The notes beneath the pieces were generated by a model that saw nothing but the letters and a program-made list of their open reading frames with translations, did not search any database and was not told the DNA's origin. A stretch of DNA of 64,000 nt from Siphonodentalium dalli (Eukaryota > Mollusca > Scaphopoda > Gadilida > Siphonodentaliidae): the NCBI GenBank assembly GCA_032622095.1, contig CP136064.1, forward strand, positions 260,255,863-260,319,862, in the 5' to 3' direction. The position numbers and the translations under genes are program-made. Positions 1 to 11,246 of this stretch are shown piece by piece. Each line of letters begins with the position of its first letter. Position 1 is the stretch's first letter.

Positions 1-18
1 TTACATTTATGCAAAATT

Positions 19-271
19 AAGCCTTGAAATAGGGTGTCTGTCATTTGCAGAATGAGGTTCCCAGAGGGTGAATTTAGTGATGCTACCCCGCATAGTGGGC
101 TAGCATCACCAAATTCACCCTCTGGGGACCTCATTCTGCTTACAACTCAGCAGAATGAGGTTCCCAGAGGGTGAATTTGGTGATGCTAGCCCGCTATGCG
201 GGGTAGCATCACTAAATTCACCCTCTGGGGACCTCATTCTGCAAATGACAGACACCCTATCTCAAGGCTTG
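19..271. repeat. Family A palindromic hAT-like MITE, copy A1
   Basis: Two tandem hairpins, each with arms of the type AGAATGAGGTYCCCAGAGGG, lie between inverted ends AAGCCTTGAAATAGGGTGTC and its complement. No target duplication is visible at this copy. The hAT-like assignment comes from other copies in the window that have clear 8-bp duplications. No coding capacity. Confidence 0.8.
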
Positions 272-309
272 GCCACATATTTCCCTGACATATCAAAGTT
301 GGCTTATAA

Positions 310-719
310 CCTTTCCATGACTGGAGCTTCCTGAAATTTTCTGAAAACCCTGTGCCAATGCATTCTCTTATATATGCGAGTCTCCCATATAAGAAAATGC
401 ACTTGCTTACAAGGTCGAGGTAAATATTGTTAGGCCAATGCATTCTCTTATCCTCCCATAGGGAGCCTCGCATTTATAAGAGAATGTATTGGCACAGGGT
501 TTTCGCAAAATTTCACGAATCTCCAGTGCATTCTCTTATATATGAGATTCTCCCATATGGAGGAGCCTCGCATATATAGAGAATGCACTGGCTTACAAAG
601 TCAAGGTAAATATTGTTAGGCCAATGTATTCTCTTATTCTCCCACAGGGAGCCTCGCATATGAGAATGCATTGGCACATGGTTTTCGCAAAATTTCAGGA
701 ATCTCCAGTCATGAAAGGG
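310..719. repeat. TTAA-flanked piggyBac-like MITE, family B2
   Basis: The ends are CCTTTCCATGACTGGAGC and GCTCC-type CAGTCATGAAAGG; the right TTAA is at 720-723 and the left one has decayed to ATAA. Inside are several hairpins built from AATGCATTCTCTTATATATG. TTAA targets and CCCTTT ends are typical of piggyBac elements. There is no transposase ORF. Confidence 0.75.
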
Positions 720-721
720 TT

Positions 722-1133
722 AAATGTTATGTGATGGTACATATATCTATACAAGCCTTGAAATAGGGTGTCTGTCATTTGCAGAATGAGGTCCCCAGAG
801 GGTGAATTTAGTGATGATACCCCGCATAGCGGGCTAGCATCACCAAATTCACCCTCTGGGGACCTCATTCTGCTTACACCTCAGCAGAATGAGGTCCCCA
901 GAGGGTGAATTTGGTGATGCTAGCCCGCTATGCGGGGTAGCATCACTAAATTCACCCTCTGGGGACCTCATTCTGCAAATGACATACACCCTATTTCAAG
1001 GCTTGTATCTATAAATGTTATGTGATTGTATCTAAATGTTATGTGATTGTATCTAAATGTTATGTGATGGTACATGTATCTATAAATGTTATGTGATGGT
1101 ATTTATAAATGTTATGTGATGGTATCTATGATA
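722..1133 (+). repeat. Tandem repeat AATGTTATGTGAT..., split by a transposon
   Basis: Units of about 20-30 bp reading AATGTTATGTGATGGTATCT recur from 722 to 751 and from 1014 to 1133. Family A copy A2 is inserted between them, so the array is older than the insertion. Confidence 0.7.
752..1005. mobile_element. Family A hAT-like palindromic MITE, copy A2, with 8-bp TSD
   Basis: The element runs from CAAGCCTTGAAATAGGG to its inverted complement and is flanked by the exact 8-bp direct repeat TATCTATA (744-751 and 1006-1013). Inside are two hairpins in tandem. The 8-bp duplication supports hAT-type mobilisation. It is non-coding. Confidence 0.88.
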
Positions 1134-1201
1134 CTGTTGTTGCAATTTCATTTATTGAAAATGATCAGAAAATCCATTCTTTCTTACATTGAGTGTTTTA
1201 A

Positions 1202-1536
1202 CCCTTTACCCAACAGAAGGGCCCTGTGCCAATGCATTCTCTTATATATGCGAGTCGACCATAGGTCGCCTCGCATATATAAGAGAATGCATTGGCTTAA
1301 CACATTAAATTTTTTTAGGCCAATGCATTCTCTTATATATGCGAGGCGACCTATGGCCGACTCGCATATATAAGAGAATGCATTGGCACAGGGCATAACT
1401 GTAACCATCACAATGTGGTCAATGAGCCGGTTCCAATGATATCCATATGTGTATGGTTCTATTGAGACAGACCGAAGATATTTTAGGCTGTTGAAGCTTT
1501 ATTTGGCCGGTTTTGGCCGGTTTGTTGGGTAAAGGG
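1202..1536. mobile_element. TTAA-flanked piggyBac-like MITE, family B1, in intron of gene 1
   Basis: TTAA lies at 1198-1201 and 1537-1540. The ends are CCCTTTACCCAACA and TGTTGGGTAAAGGG. Inside are two hairpins with AATGCATTCTCTTATATATG arms. The right end is only 26 nt from the exon at 1567, so the branch point of that intron must lie in or next to the element. Confidence 0.88.
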
Positions 1537-1566
1537 TTAAAGTGAATTCTCTGGGCTTTTTTTCAG

Positions 1567-2294
1567 AATCCAGCAGTGGTTTGCAAGTTGTAGATGTTAT
1601 GGTACCAAAAACGACACCAAGCTCTAATACAGGGGCTGGTGGCAACAATAGACCTGGTGGCATTCTTGGCAGCCTTTTCGGAGGTGGCAGAGGTGGTAGC
1701 CTCATGGATATGCTCCTGCGAGGACAAACAGGAAGCCCATTAGGCGGAAACATGGGAATATTAAATTCAATTTTGGGCGGAAGAAGTGGAGGAGGTGGTA
1801 CTTCGCAACTATTACAGAGCCTGATTGGTCGAGGCGGTCAGCAGACACAAACAGGAAGTTCATCAAACAATGTCCTGCAAAGCATTCTGGGTAACAGCGG
1901 ACTGGTAAATGGACAAACCCCAGCACTGAATAACCTTCTACAGCAGATAAGGGGCAATGCCGTGTCGACAGGAACACAGGCTAACACTCAAGGCATTCTG
2001 GGTAATGGCGGACAGGCTAATGTACAAAACCCTGCACTGAATACACTTATGCAGCAGATACGAGGTAATGCTGGCTCAACCGGAACACAGACTAACTCGC
2101 AAAACGCTAATTTGAATGCTTTAATGCAAGAAATCAGAGCTCAAGCTGGACAGGCAGCGGCGACGCAACAAAGTGGAGGGGGTATCAACCCACTGTTTGG
2201 ACAGTCGTCATCGAACACCAACTCAAATCAGCCCAACGGAGGAACCAGTAGCAACAGTCTGGCCAGTTTGTTTGGATCATTTGGGCGGAAATGA
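1567..2294 (+). CDS. Last exon of a Gly/Asn/Gln-rich repeat protein (partial)
   Basis: The exon starts after the acceptor CTTTTTTTCAG (intron phase 1) and ends at TGA 2292-2294; it encodes about 242 residues. The N-terminal part is Gly-rich (GILGSLFGGGRGG and GILNSILGGRSGGGG). The middle holds three copies of a repeat of about 35 residues with core ALNxLxQQIRGNA followed by STGTQxN. The tail is Ser/Asn-rich and ends in SLFGSFGRK. There are no Cys residues, membrane segments or catalytic motifs in this exon. Composition is like that of secreted structural or shell-matrix proteins, but this is only a resemblance and no family is recognised. The 5' exons lie left of the window or under the transposons at 19-1536. 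The upstream in-frame GTG at 1542 is intronic. Confidence 0.72.
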
Positions 2295-2316
2295 GTGGGA
2301 GGGTCCCAATGAAATT

Positions 2317-2322
2317 AATAAA
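2317..2322 (+). terminator. Poly(A) signal AATAAA of gene 1
   Basis: A canonical AATAAA lies 22 nt after the TGA stop of the upstream exon. It supports this being the terminal exon, with a very short 3' UTR that would end before or in the palindrome at 2357. Confidence 0.65.
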
Positions 2323-2356
2323 CGTTTGAAGTCAGAGACAACAATCTGTAAAAGTA

Positions 2357-2569
2357 CAGTAATGCTCTAATTAATCGACCTCTTAACCAAAGCAGAATTA
2401 TGGGTAACTTTTCTGGATTTAGTCAGAAATATGGCTTGTTGCCATTCATCGGAAAGCTCTCGGGGAGAGCTTTCCGATGAATGGCAACAAGCCATATTTC
2501 CGACTAAATCCAGAAAAGTTACCCATAATTCTGCTTTGGTTAAGAGGTCGATTAATTAGAGCATTAAAG
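2357..2569. mobile_element. Family C palindromic TA-flanked MITE (mariner-like)
   Basis: A near-perfect palindrome of about 210 bp with ends CAGTAATGCTCTAA and its complement, flanked by TA on both sides. The arms contain GGAAATATGGCTTGTTGCCA. CAGT ends with TA duplications are typical of Tc1/mariner-mobilised MITEs. It lies directly after the poly(A) signal of gene 1. Confidence 0.8.
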
Positions 2570-2744
2570 TAGCTTACAGTATGTAATGAGTGTGTGATAA
2601 GTAAAACACTCAACACCATGGTGATATTTTTTGGAGTGTGATTTTATAGTGATCCACTCAGCACCGAAAGCTTGAGTGGCGAGGATTAGCGAGCGCTATG
2701 GTGTGATTAACATGATGGTGGCAGTTTTATTAAAACCTCACTTC

Positions 2745-3170
2745 ATACGACCATGAATCACCACAACACACCATGAATCACCGCAACAAACTATGAATCA
2801 CCGCAACACACCATGAATCACTGCATCACACCATGAGTCACTGCGGCACACCATGAATCATCGCGACTCACCATGATTGATTAATCACTGCAACACACAA
2901 TGAATCACCGCATCACAACATGAATCACTGCGACACACCATGAATCACTGCGACACACAATGAATCACCGCAACACACCATGAATCACTGCGACACACCA
3001 TGACATGACCATGAATCACAGTGACTCAACATGAATCACTGCAACACACCATGAATCACCGTGACACACCAAAAATCACCACAACACACCATGAATCACC
3101 GCAACACACCATGAATCACTGTGACATACCATAGATCACCGCAACACACCATGGATCATCAGTAATCACC
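2745..3170 (+). repeat. Minisatellite with CACCATGAATCACCGCAACA units
   Basis: About 20 imperfect units of 20-22 bp, CACCATGAATCACCGCAACA and variants. It has no coding potential and no spacer-repeat structure. Confidence 0.9.
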
Positions 3171-3254
3171 AAGAACATGCTCAACACAATTATCAATATT
3201 TAGTTATTACTGTTATGAAATAAATCAAAATGCCGAAAGATATTCCAAGTAGTA

Positions 3255-3515
3255 GTCGGTATTTTGCAGCGATTCTCAGTGGTTCACGGTGATTCTTGGT
3301 ATGTCCTGGTCAGTCTCCAGTCTTTAGTGGTGATTCTCAGTGGTTCATGGTGATTCTCAGTGGTTCGCTGTGATTCTCAGTTGTTCCCGGTGATTCTTGG
3401 TATGTTCATGTCAGTCTCCTGTGTTTAGCGGTGATTCTCAGTGGTTCGCTGTGATTCCCTGCGATTCTCAGTGGTTCGTGGCGATTCTCAGTGATTCGTG
3501 GCGATTCTTGTTAAG
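3255..3515 (+). repeat. Minisatellite GGTGATTCTCAGTGGTTC
   Basis: An array of units of about 18-20 bp (GGTGATTCTCAGTGGTTCGT and variants). The unit shares GGTGATTC with the complement of the preceding array, so the two arrays look like inverted relatives. Confidence 0.85.
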
Positions 3516-3550
3516 CCCTCCAGGCTAGGATTTCTGTCGACTCATATTAA

Positions 3551-3923
3551 CCCTTTACCCAACAAACCGGCCAAAAAAAGCTTCAACAGCCTAAAATATC
3601 TTCGGTCTGTCTCAATAGAACCATACAAATATGGATATCATTGGAACCGGCTCCTTGATCACATTGTGATAGTTACAGTTATGCCCTGTGCCAATGCATT
3701 CTCTTATATATGCGAGTCGACCATAGGTCGCCTCGCATATATAAGAGAATGCATTGGCCTAAAAAAAATCTTTTTTTAACACTTTTTACCATTTTTTCTT
3801 ACATTCTTTAACAATTTTATAATTTTTAATGTGTTAAGCCAATGCATTCTCTTATATATGCGAGGCAACCTATGGTCGACTCGCATATATAAGAGAATGC
3901 ATTGGCACAGGGCCGTTCTGTTC
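3551..3923. mobile_element. Family B1 piggyBac-like MITE lacking its right terminus
   Basis: The left TTAA (3547-3550) and CCCTTTACCCAACA end are intact, and both internal hairpins are present. The right end stops at CCGTTCTGTT, without the expected GGGTAAAGGGTTAA. It is followed by a second copy (3927-3960) of the 34 bp that precede the element (3517-3550). Confidence 0.85.
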
Positions 3924-4189
3924 TAGCCTCCAGGCTAGGATTTCTGTCGACTCATATTAATCCGCTCAATGCAAATTCACCATGGATCACAACAAACAAT
4001 AAATCACTGTGAATCCCGATTATCCAGTGTTGAGTGTTTTGCTTATCGCTCACTATTTAAATACTGTATGTGTACACAAACAGCCAGTAAACACATCAGA
4101 ACCCGTCTGTTGGTAGCAAACTCATGTAGCTCAAATAAACACAAATTAACCCCTGCACAAAGAGAAACAACTGCAATGTGTTTATAACT

Positions 4190-4295
4190 TAATCCTTCTA
4201 TGATAGGAGATTCCTGACATTTTGCTAAAACCCTGTGCCAATGCATTCTCTTATATATGTGATTCTCGCATATATATAAGAGAATACATTGGCAT
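4190..4295. repeat. Partial family B2 hairpin element
   Basis: A decayed left end (CCTTCTATGATAGGAG) and one hairpin (AATGCATTCTCTTATATATG) remain; the right end is absent. The 4296-5038 stretch that follows holds only short local repeats (CATTTTCA...ATTACCATGATCGCATCG, three times at 4297-4440) and otherwise nothing recognisable. Confidence 0.6.
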
Positions 4296-5046
4296 TTTCA
4301 TTGTAATTACCATGATCGCATCGTTCATCGACTTGAGTCATAAACTCATTTTCACTATAATTACCATGATCGCATCGCATCGTTCATAGACTCGAGTCAT
4401 AAACTCATTTTCATTATAATTACCATGTTTGCATCGTTCATAGAGCACAGGAGTGTAGTTTGCACAAATCAATTCATTTGTTTCATAATTCTGTTGAGTA
4501 CACAAGGAGATGGTCCCATAAATGGCCGGATTTATTGTACAGTCCCCCTTTAACCCTGGTTGGTGAAAAGAATAGTGAGATCGGCTTTTATATAGTGCTT
4601 GTTTGGTGAATATGAAATATACATGTATTTATAACTGGACATTAAGAGTATTCAGTCAGTAATACAGACAATGATTGACAACATATTTAATTAAATACAG
4701 GATTTGAACCCAGCAAATGTATGATACAATAAAAATAGATTAGTTTTCATGAAGAGATGATCACATGTTTAAAACACTGCAGGGTATAAAATAATAATTT
4801 TGATGCAAATCTCACACCAACAAATGCTTCTGGCACTAGAAATTGACTTTTCGTTTTATATTTTTCCACACAAATGACTGTGATACAACAATTGTTACTA
4901 TTTTTAAAGCCATAAGCTACACTGCTCAACTATGATCCGTATATGTTGTGATTAAAAATATCTCTATTTTATGTCATTTCTGTTGAATGAATATCACATT
5001 AAATGTTTATCATATCTGTTTTTTTGTTTGGATGTTAATACAAAAC

Positions 5047-5463
5047 CAAGCCTGAGTTCAGTGTGCCTGTCATTTTCAGATTGAGGCACCCAGAGGGTGA
5101 ATTTAGTGACGCTACCCGCACAGTGGGCTAGTATCACCAAATTCAACCTCTTGGGACCTCATTCTACGTTGCCTCATCTGATATGGAAATAGACTCAGAT
5201 TGAAGTTCCCAAATGGTGAATATTCTGATGTACACCCATTGGGAACCTCAATTATGCAATATGTCGTCTGCCAATCTTGGGATATAGAGAAACTAAACTA
5301 AAAAAGAATGTGAAGAAGTTTCTATAGAAGATGAGGCTTAAGCAGAGTGAGGTCCACAGAGGGTAAATTTGGTGATGCTAGCCCACTATGCAGGATAGTA
5401 TAACTAAATTCACCTCTGGGGGACCTCATTCTGCAAATAACAGGCACACTAAACTCAGGCCTG
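5047..5463. mobile_element. Family A long variant, copy A3, 8-bp TSD
   Basis: The ends are CAAGCCTGAGTTCAGTGTGC and its complement, flanked by TACAAAAC at 5039-5046 and 5464-5471. Between the two hairpin arms is an extra segment reading GGGATATAGAGAAACTAAAC, which marks the long subfamily seen also near 18.6, 29.6 and 53.2 kb. Confidence 0.85.
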
Positions 5464-5549
5464 TACAAAACATGTCACATTATAAACAGTTCTCCCTTTG
5501 TTGGAAGTGTTGCAACGGATGAGAGACCAATCTTCAAACTCACATTTAA

Positions 5550-5906
5550 CCCTTTACCCAACAGAACGCCCAGAAACGCCCTAACAGCCTAAATTATCTT
5601 CGGTCTGTCTCAATAAAACCATGGAAATATGGGTATCATTGGAACCGGCTCATTGAGCACATTGTGATAGTTACAGTTATGCCCTGTGCCAATGCATTCT
5701 CTTATATATGCGAGTCGACCATAGGTCGCCTCGCATATATAAGAGAATGCATTGGCCTAAAAAAAACTTTTTTTTAACACTTTTTACCATTTTTTCTTTA
5801 ATATGTGTTAAGCCAATGCATTCTCTTATATATGCGAGGCGACCTATGGTCGACTCGCATATATAAGAGAATGCATTGGCACAGGACCGTTCTGTTGGGT
5901 AAAGGG
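5550..5906. mobile_element. Family B1 piggyBac-like MITE (complete)
   Basis: TTAA is at 5546-5549 and 5907-5910. The ends are CCCTTTACCCAACAGAA and TTCTGTTGGGTAAAGGG, with two hairpins. This copy is a good reference for the family structure. Confidence 0.9.
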
Positions 5907-5978
5907 TTAATATTGGTCAGAAACTAAAATGTTGATGGATGGACAAACAATATGGTGTGAAAAAAAAATCAATGTTAA

Positions 5979-6339
5979 AGATGGTCTGTCTCTTCCGGGC
6001 CACAATTACAACAACACCATTTATATAAAACCAGATTTTGTACATTATATGTCTATAAAGCCCCATTAAAGGCATAATAAAGTGGTTTATTCCAGCAAAA
6101 TATCTGAAGTTAAATGGTAGAGTTCTCCCTCTTGCTACGATCCGAATGTGTGTGAAGTTTCTGTTCTAAAAATAGCCTCTAAAACAATCCTGAAAGGTTT
6201 ATGTATTTAACCATAAAAAATCAAAATTAAATCAATATTAATTGATAGAAGCATTTCTGGACAGGTGGCTTCAATTCATATTTATTATTTTATACTCCGG
6301 AAACTATAATAAAACTTGATAGGAAGAGATAGACCATCT
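5979..6339. mobile_element. Family N TTAA-flanked MITE
   Basis: The ends are AGATGGTCTGTCTCTTCC and GGAAGAGATAGACCATCT, with TTAA at 5975-5978 and 6340-6343. A second copy is at 21866-22211. Non-coding. This is another TTAA-targeting family, without CCCTTT ends. Confidence 0.75.
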
Positions 6340-6449
6340 TTAAAACCTAAAGAGAAACTTGTAATCTTCAGACCTTAAATTGGACATACAGAGCATCTCT
6401 AATGGGTTGCAATTCTATACACAATATATTAACCGAGTTCACTAAATTT

Positions 6450-6838
6450 GATTCAAATCAAATTTAGTGACGTTATCCCGAACGGTGGACTAGCATCACC
6501 AAATTCACCATCTGGGAACCTCATTCTGCTTAGGCCTAATTGCTATGGGAGACCTAGGATCAGACTGAAGTTCCCCAGTTGATGTTCAACCATTAATCAC
6601 CTTGATTATGCATTTTATCTTCAGCAAATTAGGCGATAAAGAAACTTCCCAGAAGGGGAAAGTTACCAAAACAATGTTAATTTGAGAATACATACTTCCC
6701 AGAAGATAAAGCCTAAGAAGAATGAGGTAACCAGATGGTGAATTTGGTGATGCTAGCCCACTGTGTGGGGTAGCATCGCTAAATACACCATCTGGGGACC
6801 TCATTCTGCAAATAACAGACACTCTACCTGCATGCTTG
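6450..6838. repeat. Family A, decayed long copy A4
   Basis: Diverged hairpin arms (AGGTAACCAGATGGTGAATT and AATTCACCATCTGGGAACCT) and the right end region AACAGACACTCTACCTGC are recognisable. The ends are too eroded to place a target duplication. Confidence 0.6.
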
Positions 6839-7016
6839 TTTATAATTGACGAACCTCAGATTATTGACTGACAGTGGTAACTGGCCAATCGCGTTACAGC
6901 TAACGAAGTTCACGGACGATGCATTGCAAAACAAAAGAACCTCTCGGCGATGCATTTACACTCGTTTTAAAACGTTGTTTAACATGATAATATAACTTCT
7001 TTCCGAGCTTTTAAAG

Positions 7017-7228
7017 ATGTCTATGTGTGCTTATGCATCTTGTAATAGTGACAGTCGTTATATAAAACAAATTGGAGCCAGATTCTAACGTTAAATCAAC
7101 GGTGATATTTTGGCCAATTTCGAAGCCGAAAAACCAACAATGAACGATGTTTACGTTGGATCAGACTGTGTAACAAAAGTCACGAAAACTTCAATATTGA
7201 CAGGATTTCAAGGAATACATACGTTTGT
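7017..7228 (+). pseudogene. Decayed THAP-like zinc-finger exon
   Basis: Three reading frames together give a THAP-like pattern. It opens with MSMCAYASCNSDSRYIKQ (first Cys pair), continues in another frame through VIFWPISKPK, and continues in a third with NNERCLRWIRLCNKSHENFN and then NTYVCSK before GTATG, a possible donor. The invariant Trp of THAP domains (CLRWI) and the third Cys (VCSK, where His would come from the next exon) are present. In-frame stops and at least two frameshifts, one at the A-run near 7125, show it is not intact as it stands. THAP domains are DNA-binding domains of P-element-type transposases and of host regulators. No following exon was recognised. Confidence 0.5.
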
Positions 7229-9170
7229 TCAAAGGTATGTTAATATAGTTTATATGTGTATTTCGGATTTTTAAGTGATATAGTTTGCTAAAAAATAACT
7301 TTGGTTTCAAAGAGGGACAAAAAAACAGAACAATGATGCAAACAAATCACCACCGTTCTTTTTCGGTAGACAAATCCTCAAAGAAATCCAACCTTCTACA
7401 ATATTATACCGGATTCAGTAATTATCGTTTCGATGCGGTATACAAGTTTCTTGTTCAAATGATTCTACTCGTCCGTTACCATGTGTACAAGGTAATCAGA
7501 CATGGGGAAGTTAGATTTGAAGGAGCAGTTCTATCTGACATTAATTATGTAACCTAAGACAAAACTTCAACTTTAGACGATGCGTATTATAAACACTACC
7601 GAGATTCGACAACATAAACCGGCATTGTTGAATGTACAAATTAAGTCACAGTTAATAGTGATTAAAAATCTATAATAAAAATTAGAGCAAAACATATTGT
7701 TATTAGTCGATGCATATATGTAGATAGTTGGTTGGAAGTACGAACAGTTTAAACAATATCTTTCTTCCAGAAGGCATATAAGTTTATCACTTCCGTGTTA
7801 TTAAAGCTCATTTTGTTATATTATGCAACAACTAAGGTCTAGTGTCGATTGTCAATGCCTTCGCGGATCAAACGTGTGAAAAATCAAATGAAATGCAGCC
7901 TCGTTTCCTGTGTGTTAATCCGACACATCCGTTATAGGTTGTGACATTCATTATTTCGTCACCTCTTTAAGACCAACATATCAGGTTGAATAACACGGGT
8001 GCTTGTCCCGGCGATTCGAAATGGCCATCGGCTTAAAATTACACTCAAAACCAAACACCAAATATTTTAAGAACAGTTTGCTTCCTTTGTGTGGCATCAC
8101 ATCGGTAAATCAAAGAAAAAAGCCGACGCGTAACTCAGATGAATGGTTGTCACTTTATGGCAAAATCTGATTAGCACGTGCACTGCTTTCTGACGTCATT
8201 TATGTTATGATTTCTTTTGAGAAACTGACATGTCTGGCTGGGTAGGGCCAGTTACTTGCTAAAGTACCGGCACATGTGTGGAAATTAAGATTGAAAGGGA
8301 GGACTACTTTCACTACGTATATACATTGGCACCTACATGTTATCCTTTACAAATAGTTTTTCTCACTTCATAATCATTGCTAGGACGGACGAGCGTTACC
8401 GTGCGAATTTCATTCACACCGAAGAAAAAGAAATCACTTAGGACGAAATTATTTTGCATAATTTTTGTCTGGCACATTATTAATTATTATTGTGCGCAGA
8501 CGTGTCCTGGAACATGAATTGAGTCAGTCTTAAATCATATCAAGACATAATAATTTTTCCCTACTTTGTATATCGTTTTTATTTTATGCCCAATCAATTC
8601 CGGCAATTAGCACCATGCACTCACTCCAGCTCACAGTCTCATAAACCGCCCAGCCGCCAGCGCTTGCAAGAGTTAGCGACAGTATCTAGGAAGTAATACA
8701 GAGGCGTGGTTAAATCGGAAACGAGATTCCCCAATTATGTGGTTCATACGAGACGAGGCTGAATGTGAAGCTATCTGTTGTGCTGTGGTTGATCAGATTG
8801 ACGTCTCGGTAGTATATGATTATGCAATCAAGGGGAGTTGATGGCTATCATATATTGGGCACAATTGTTAATCGCCTTCGCATGTAGCAGTATACATGCT
8901 TTATTCACTTCAATCATGGGCAGTGTTTTTGATGAGAGACGGGAAGTATCCACAAGCCCAACTATATCTTCGACAATCATTCCAGCCCAATTATATCTTC
9001 GACAATCATTCCGCAGAGTGTTCATGATATAGTCGTGAGGCGGAGTCGATTGAAAAATGGCAAATATGATTGGGTCAACTATATTGATAATAGTGTTGAG
9101 TCGTAAACGCTACAGCGAAGGTACCATGTGATTTCAGCAATTCCCAAATAAACAATCCGGTTTATAAAAT
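7229..9170. other. Gene-free stretch, little recognisable
   Basis: AT-rich single-copy-looking DNA. A 90-codon ORF at 7285-7557 has no recognisable motif and no convincing splice context. A 27-bp direct duplication (CCCAAYTATATCTTCGACAA...) lies at about 8958-9012. No other gene or repeat end seen. Confidence 0.5.
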
Positions 9171-9181
9171 AAGTTGGTGAA

Positions 9182-9435
9182 CAAGCCTTGAAATAGGGTG
9201 TCTGTCATTTGCAGAATGAGGTCCCCAGAGGGTGAATTTAGTGATGCTATCCCGCATAGCCGGCTAGCATTACCAAATTCACCCTCTGGGGACCTCATTC
9301 TGCTTACACCTCAGCAGAATGAGGTTCCCAGAGGGTGAATTTGGTGATGCTAGCCCGCTATGCGGGGTAGCATCACTAAATTCACCCTCTGGGGACCTCA
9401 TTCTGCAAATGACAGGCACACTATTTCAAGGCTTG
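9182..9435. mobile_element. Family A hAT-like MITE, copy A5, 8-bp TSD
   Basis: CAAGCCTTGAAATAGGGTG to its complement, flanked by TTGGTGAA at 9174-9181 and 9436-9443. Both hairpins are nearly perfect, so this is a young copy. Confidence 0.9.
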
Positions 9436-9532
9436 TTGGTGAATACGAGCCCAGAAGTTTTATTTTTGCAAGAATATAGAGTGGAAGGTATTTTTATCAA
9501 CGGAATGTGACAGGAAATATATTGTTAGTTAA

Positions 9533-10462
9533 CCCTTTCAGTGCCAGGGACCGATCTCATTGGCCCTAATTTATGGTCTGTAAAATCGTCCCTAAAAATT
9601 GAATTTTTTTTTTTTTTATAGATTTTTTTGGGTTGATTTTTTTGGGTATGCTTAAAGGCACGTGCGGCCTTAATTGTCGAAAATATTCATATTTGTTCCA
9701 AACACCGTAAACAGAAAAACATTAAAACGCATACAGTTCCGTTCATATATACCATGACCATCGCGTAAACAGCATGTTATCATAAAGACCTACTATATTT
9801 TACCTAAGCAAGAGTCTGATTGTGTTACAGAAGACAGCACAATGCTACTGGCTAATCACACACAAATGGCATAAACGCTCTTTATTAGTTCCATATCAGG
9901 TATTCACCAACAAAGAACGCTCTTTATGTTTACCATCATAATATAAACAAACACCAGAAAAGTTACTTTTTATGCTTTTGTTTACATAACAATGGTCAAA
10001 CTTATGACCATAACATACTGTTTATGCGATATTTCTTATTTGTATACGTACACAGTCTGACTACATTTTGATGTTCTTTCTGTGTGTGGCGGTTTTTGAC
10101 GGGTGTAAATATTTTCACAGGATACCCACCGCCAAGGCCAACCGTAACTTTAAGCATGCTATAGCGAATTTAAAAACAAACTGGTTAAAACCTTAGGGGC
10201 ATGTTATAACTCAAAACTATCACCAAGTATTCATAGTAATAATTTTGATGCCCATGAAAAATGTAAGATTCCCTGGCACTAAACCAACAAAATAAGTTTG
10301 TTAAAGAATATAAGAAAAAATTATTAAAATTGTAAAAAATTGTAAAAAATAATAACAAATAATGAAAAATTGTTAGGCCAATGCATTCTCTTATATATGC
10401 GAGTCGACCATAGGCACAGGGTATATGGGTTGATACAAAAATCGGACCTGGCACTGAAAGGG
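9533..10462. mobile_element. Family B3 TTAA element, long copy
   Basis: TTAA is at 9529-9532 and 10463-10466. The ends are CCCTTTCAGTGCCAGGGACC and GGACCTGGCACTGAAAGGG. Near the right end is the left arm of the shared hairpin (AATGCATTCTCTTATATATG) joined directly to GGCACAGGG, so the right hairpin arm is missing. It is about 700 bp longer inside than the 226-bp copy at 52055. No ORF of note. Confidence 0.85.
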
Positions 10463-10466
10463 TTAA

Positions 10467-11238
10467 TATGCATCTAATAGTATGGTCATATCATGACATA
10501 AGAGGAGATGGCATTAATCTATTTCTCCACCCTCTTTTAGAAGACTTCTACTTCAGACGGTGACTACCGTGGTCCTATTCTTCACACACCAATCTGGAAC
10601 ATGTCCAAAGTTTTAGAATAAAAATGTGTGCCATCATGCTCACCGAGAGGGGGTGGGGGGTGATAAATTACATGTACTATGTTTGATCTTAAGATCTAAC
10701 TGCAGAACTTTACGAGTCGCTTTAATACTCCACAACCAAGTTAAAAGACGATATAGATGAATGAAATAAAAATTTGCAACATGAGACCACTAAAATAATA
10801 TATATGTGTTCTCAGGCAATTACATCTCAATTTTAAGATGAGGGATGGACGCTATTTATTTTTATTTTTTCTCAAAATCTGGAAAACATACTGCAGAATC
10901 AAAATAAATTGACTTTCTTAGTTCAAACCCAATATTTCTAACAGAAAATATTGAATAACTATTTGCCAAAACTGTTTAAAAGAACATTTCACTGATTTCA
11001 GTAATGAGGGAGGTGCCAGAGAACACAGAAATTTTAGTTATTTAGTCTAATTAAAAGTTAAAACCGTTGTTCTCGGACAGCTTTATCATCACCCAAACAG
11101 GGTCTCATCAAAACTATTCCTTTGAAATTGATCCAGAATTTTCAACGAGTTCAGAACTCAATTTCTAATTTATCAAAATACAATCACGAATTTATCCACA
11201 ATAAGAAATTAAGATATGTGTCTGTTGAAGTTGCAATG
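10467..11238. other. Gene-free stretch, nothing recognisable
   Basis: AT-rich sequence without plausible exons, repeat ends or clear palindromes. Confidence 0.5.
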
Positions 11239-11246
11239 GCTAAAAG

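Noticed and set aside
2745-3515. Repeat arrays that look CRISPR-like at a glance
   Set aside because: There are no spacers; units vary gradually like minisatellites, and the DNA is animal.
7285-7557. 90-codon ORF following the THAP-like exon
   Set aside because: No His-containing continuation of the finger, no acceptor in the right place and no family resemblance.
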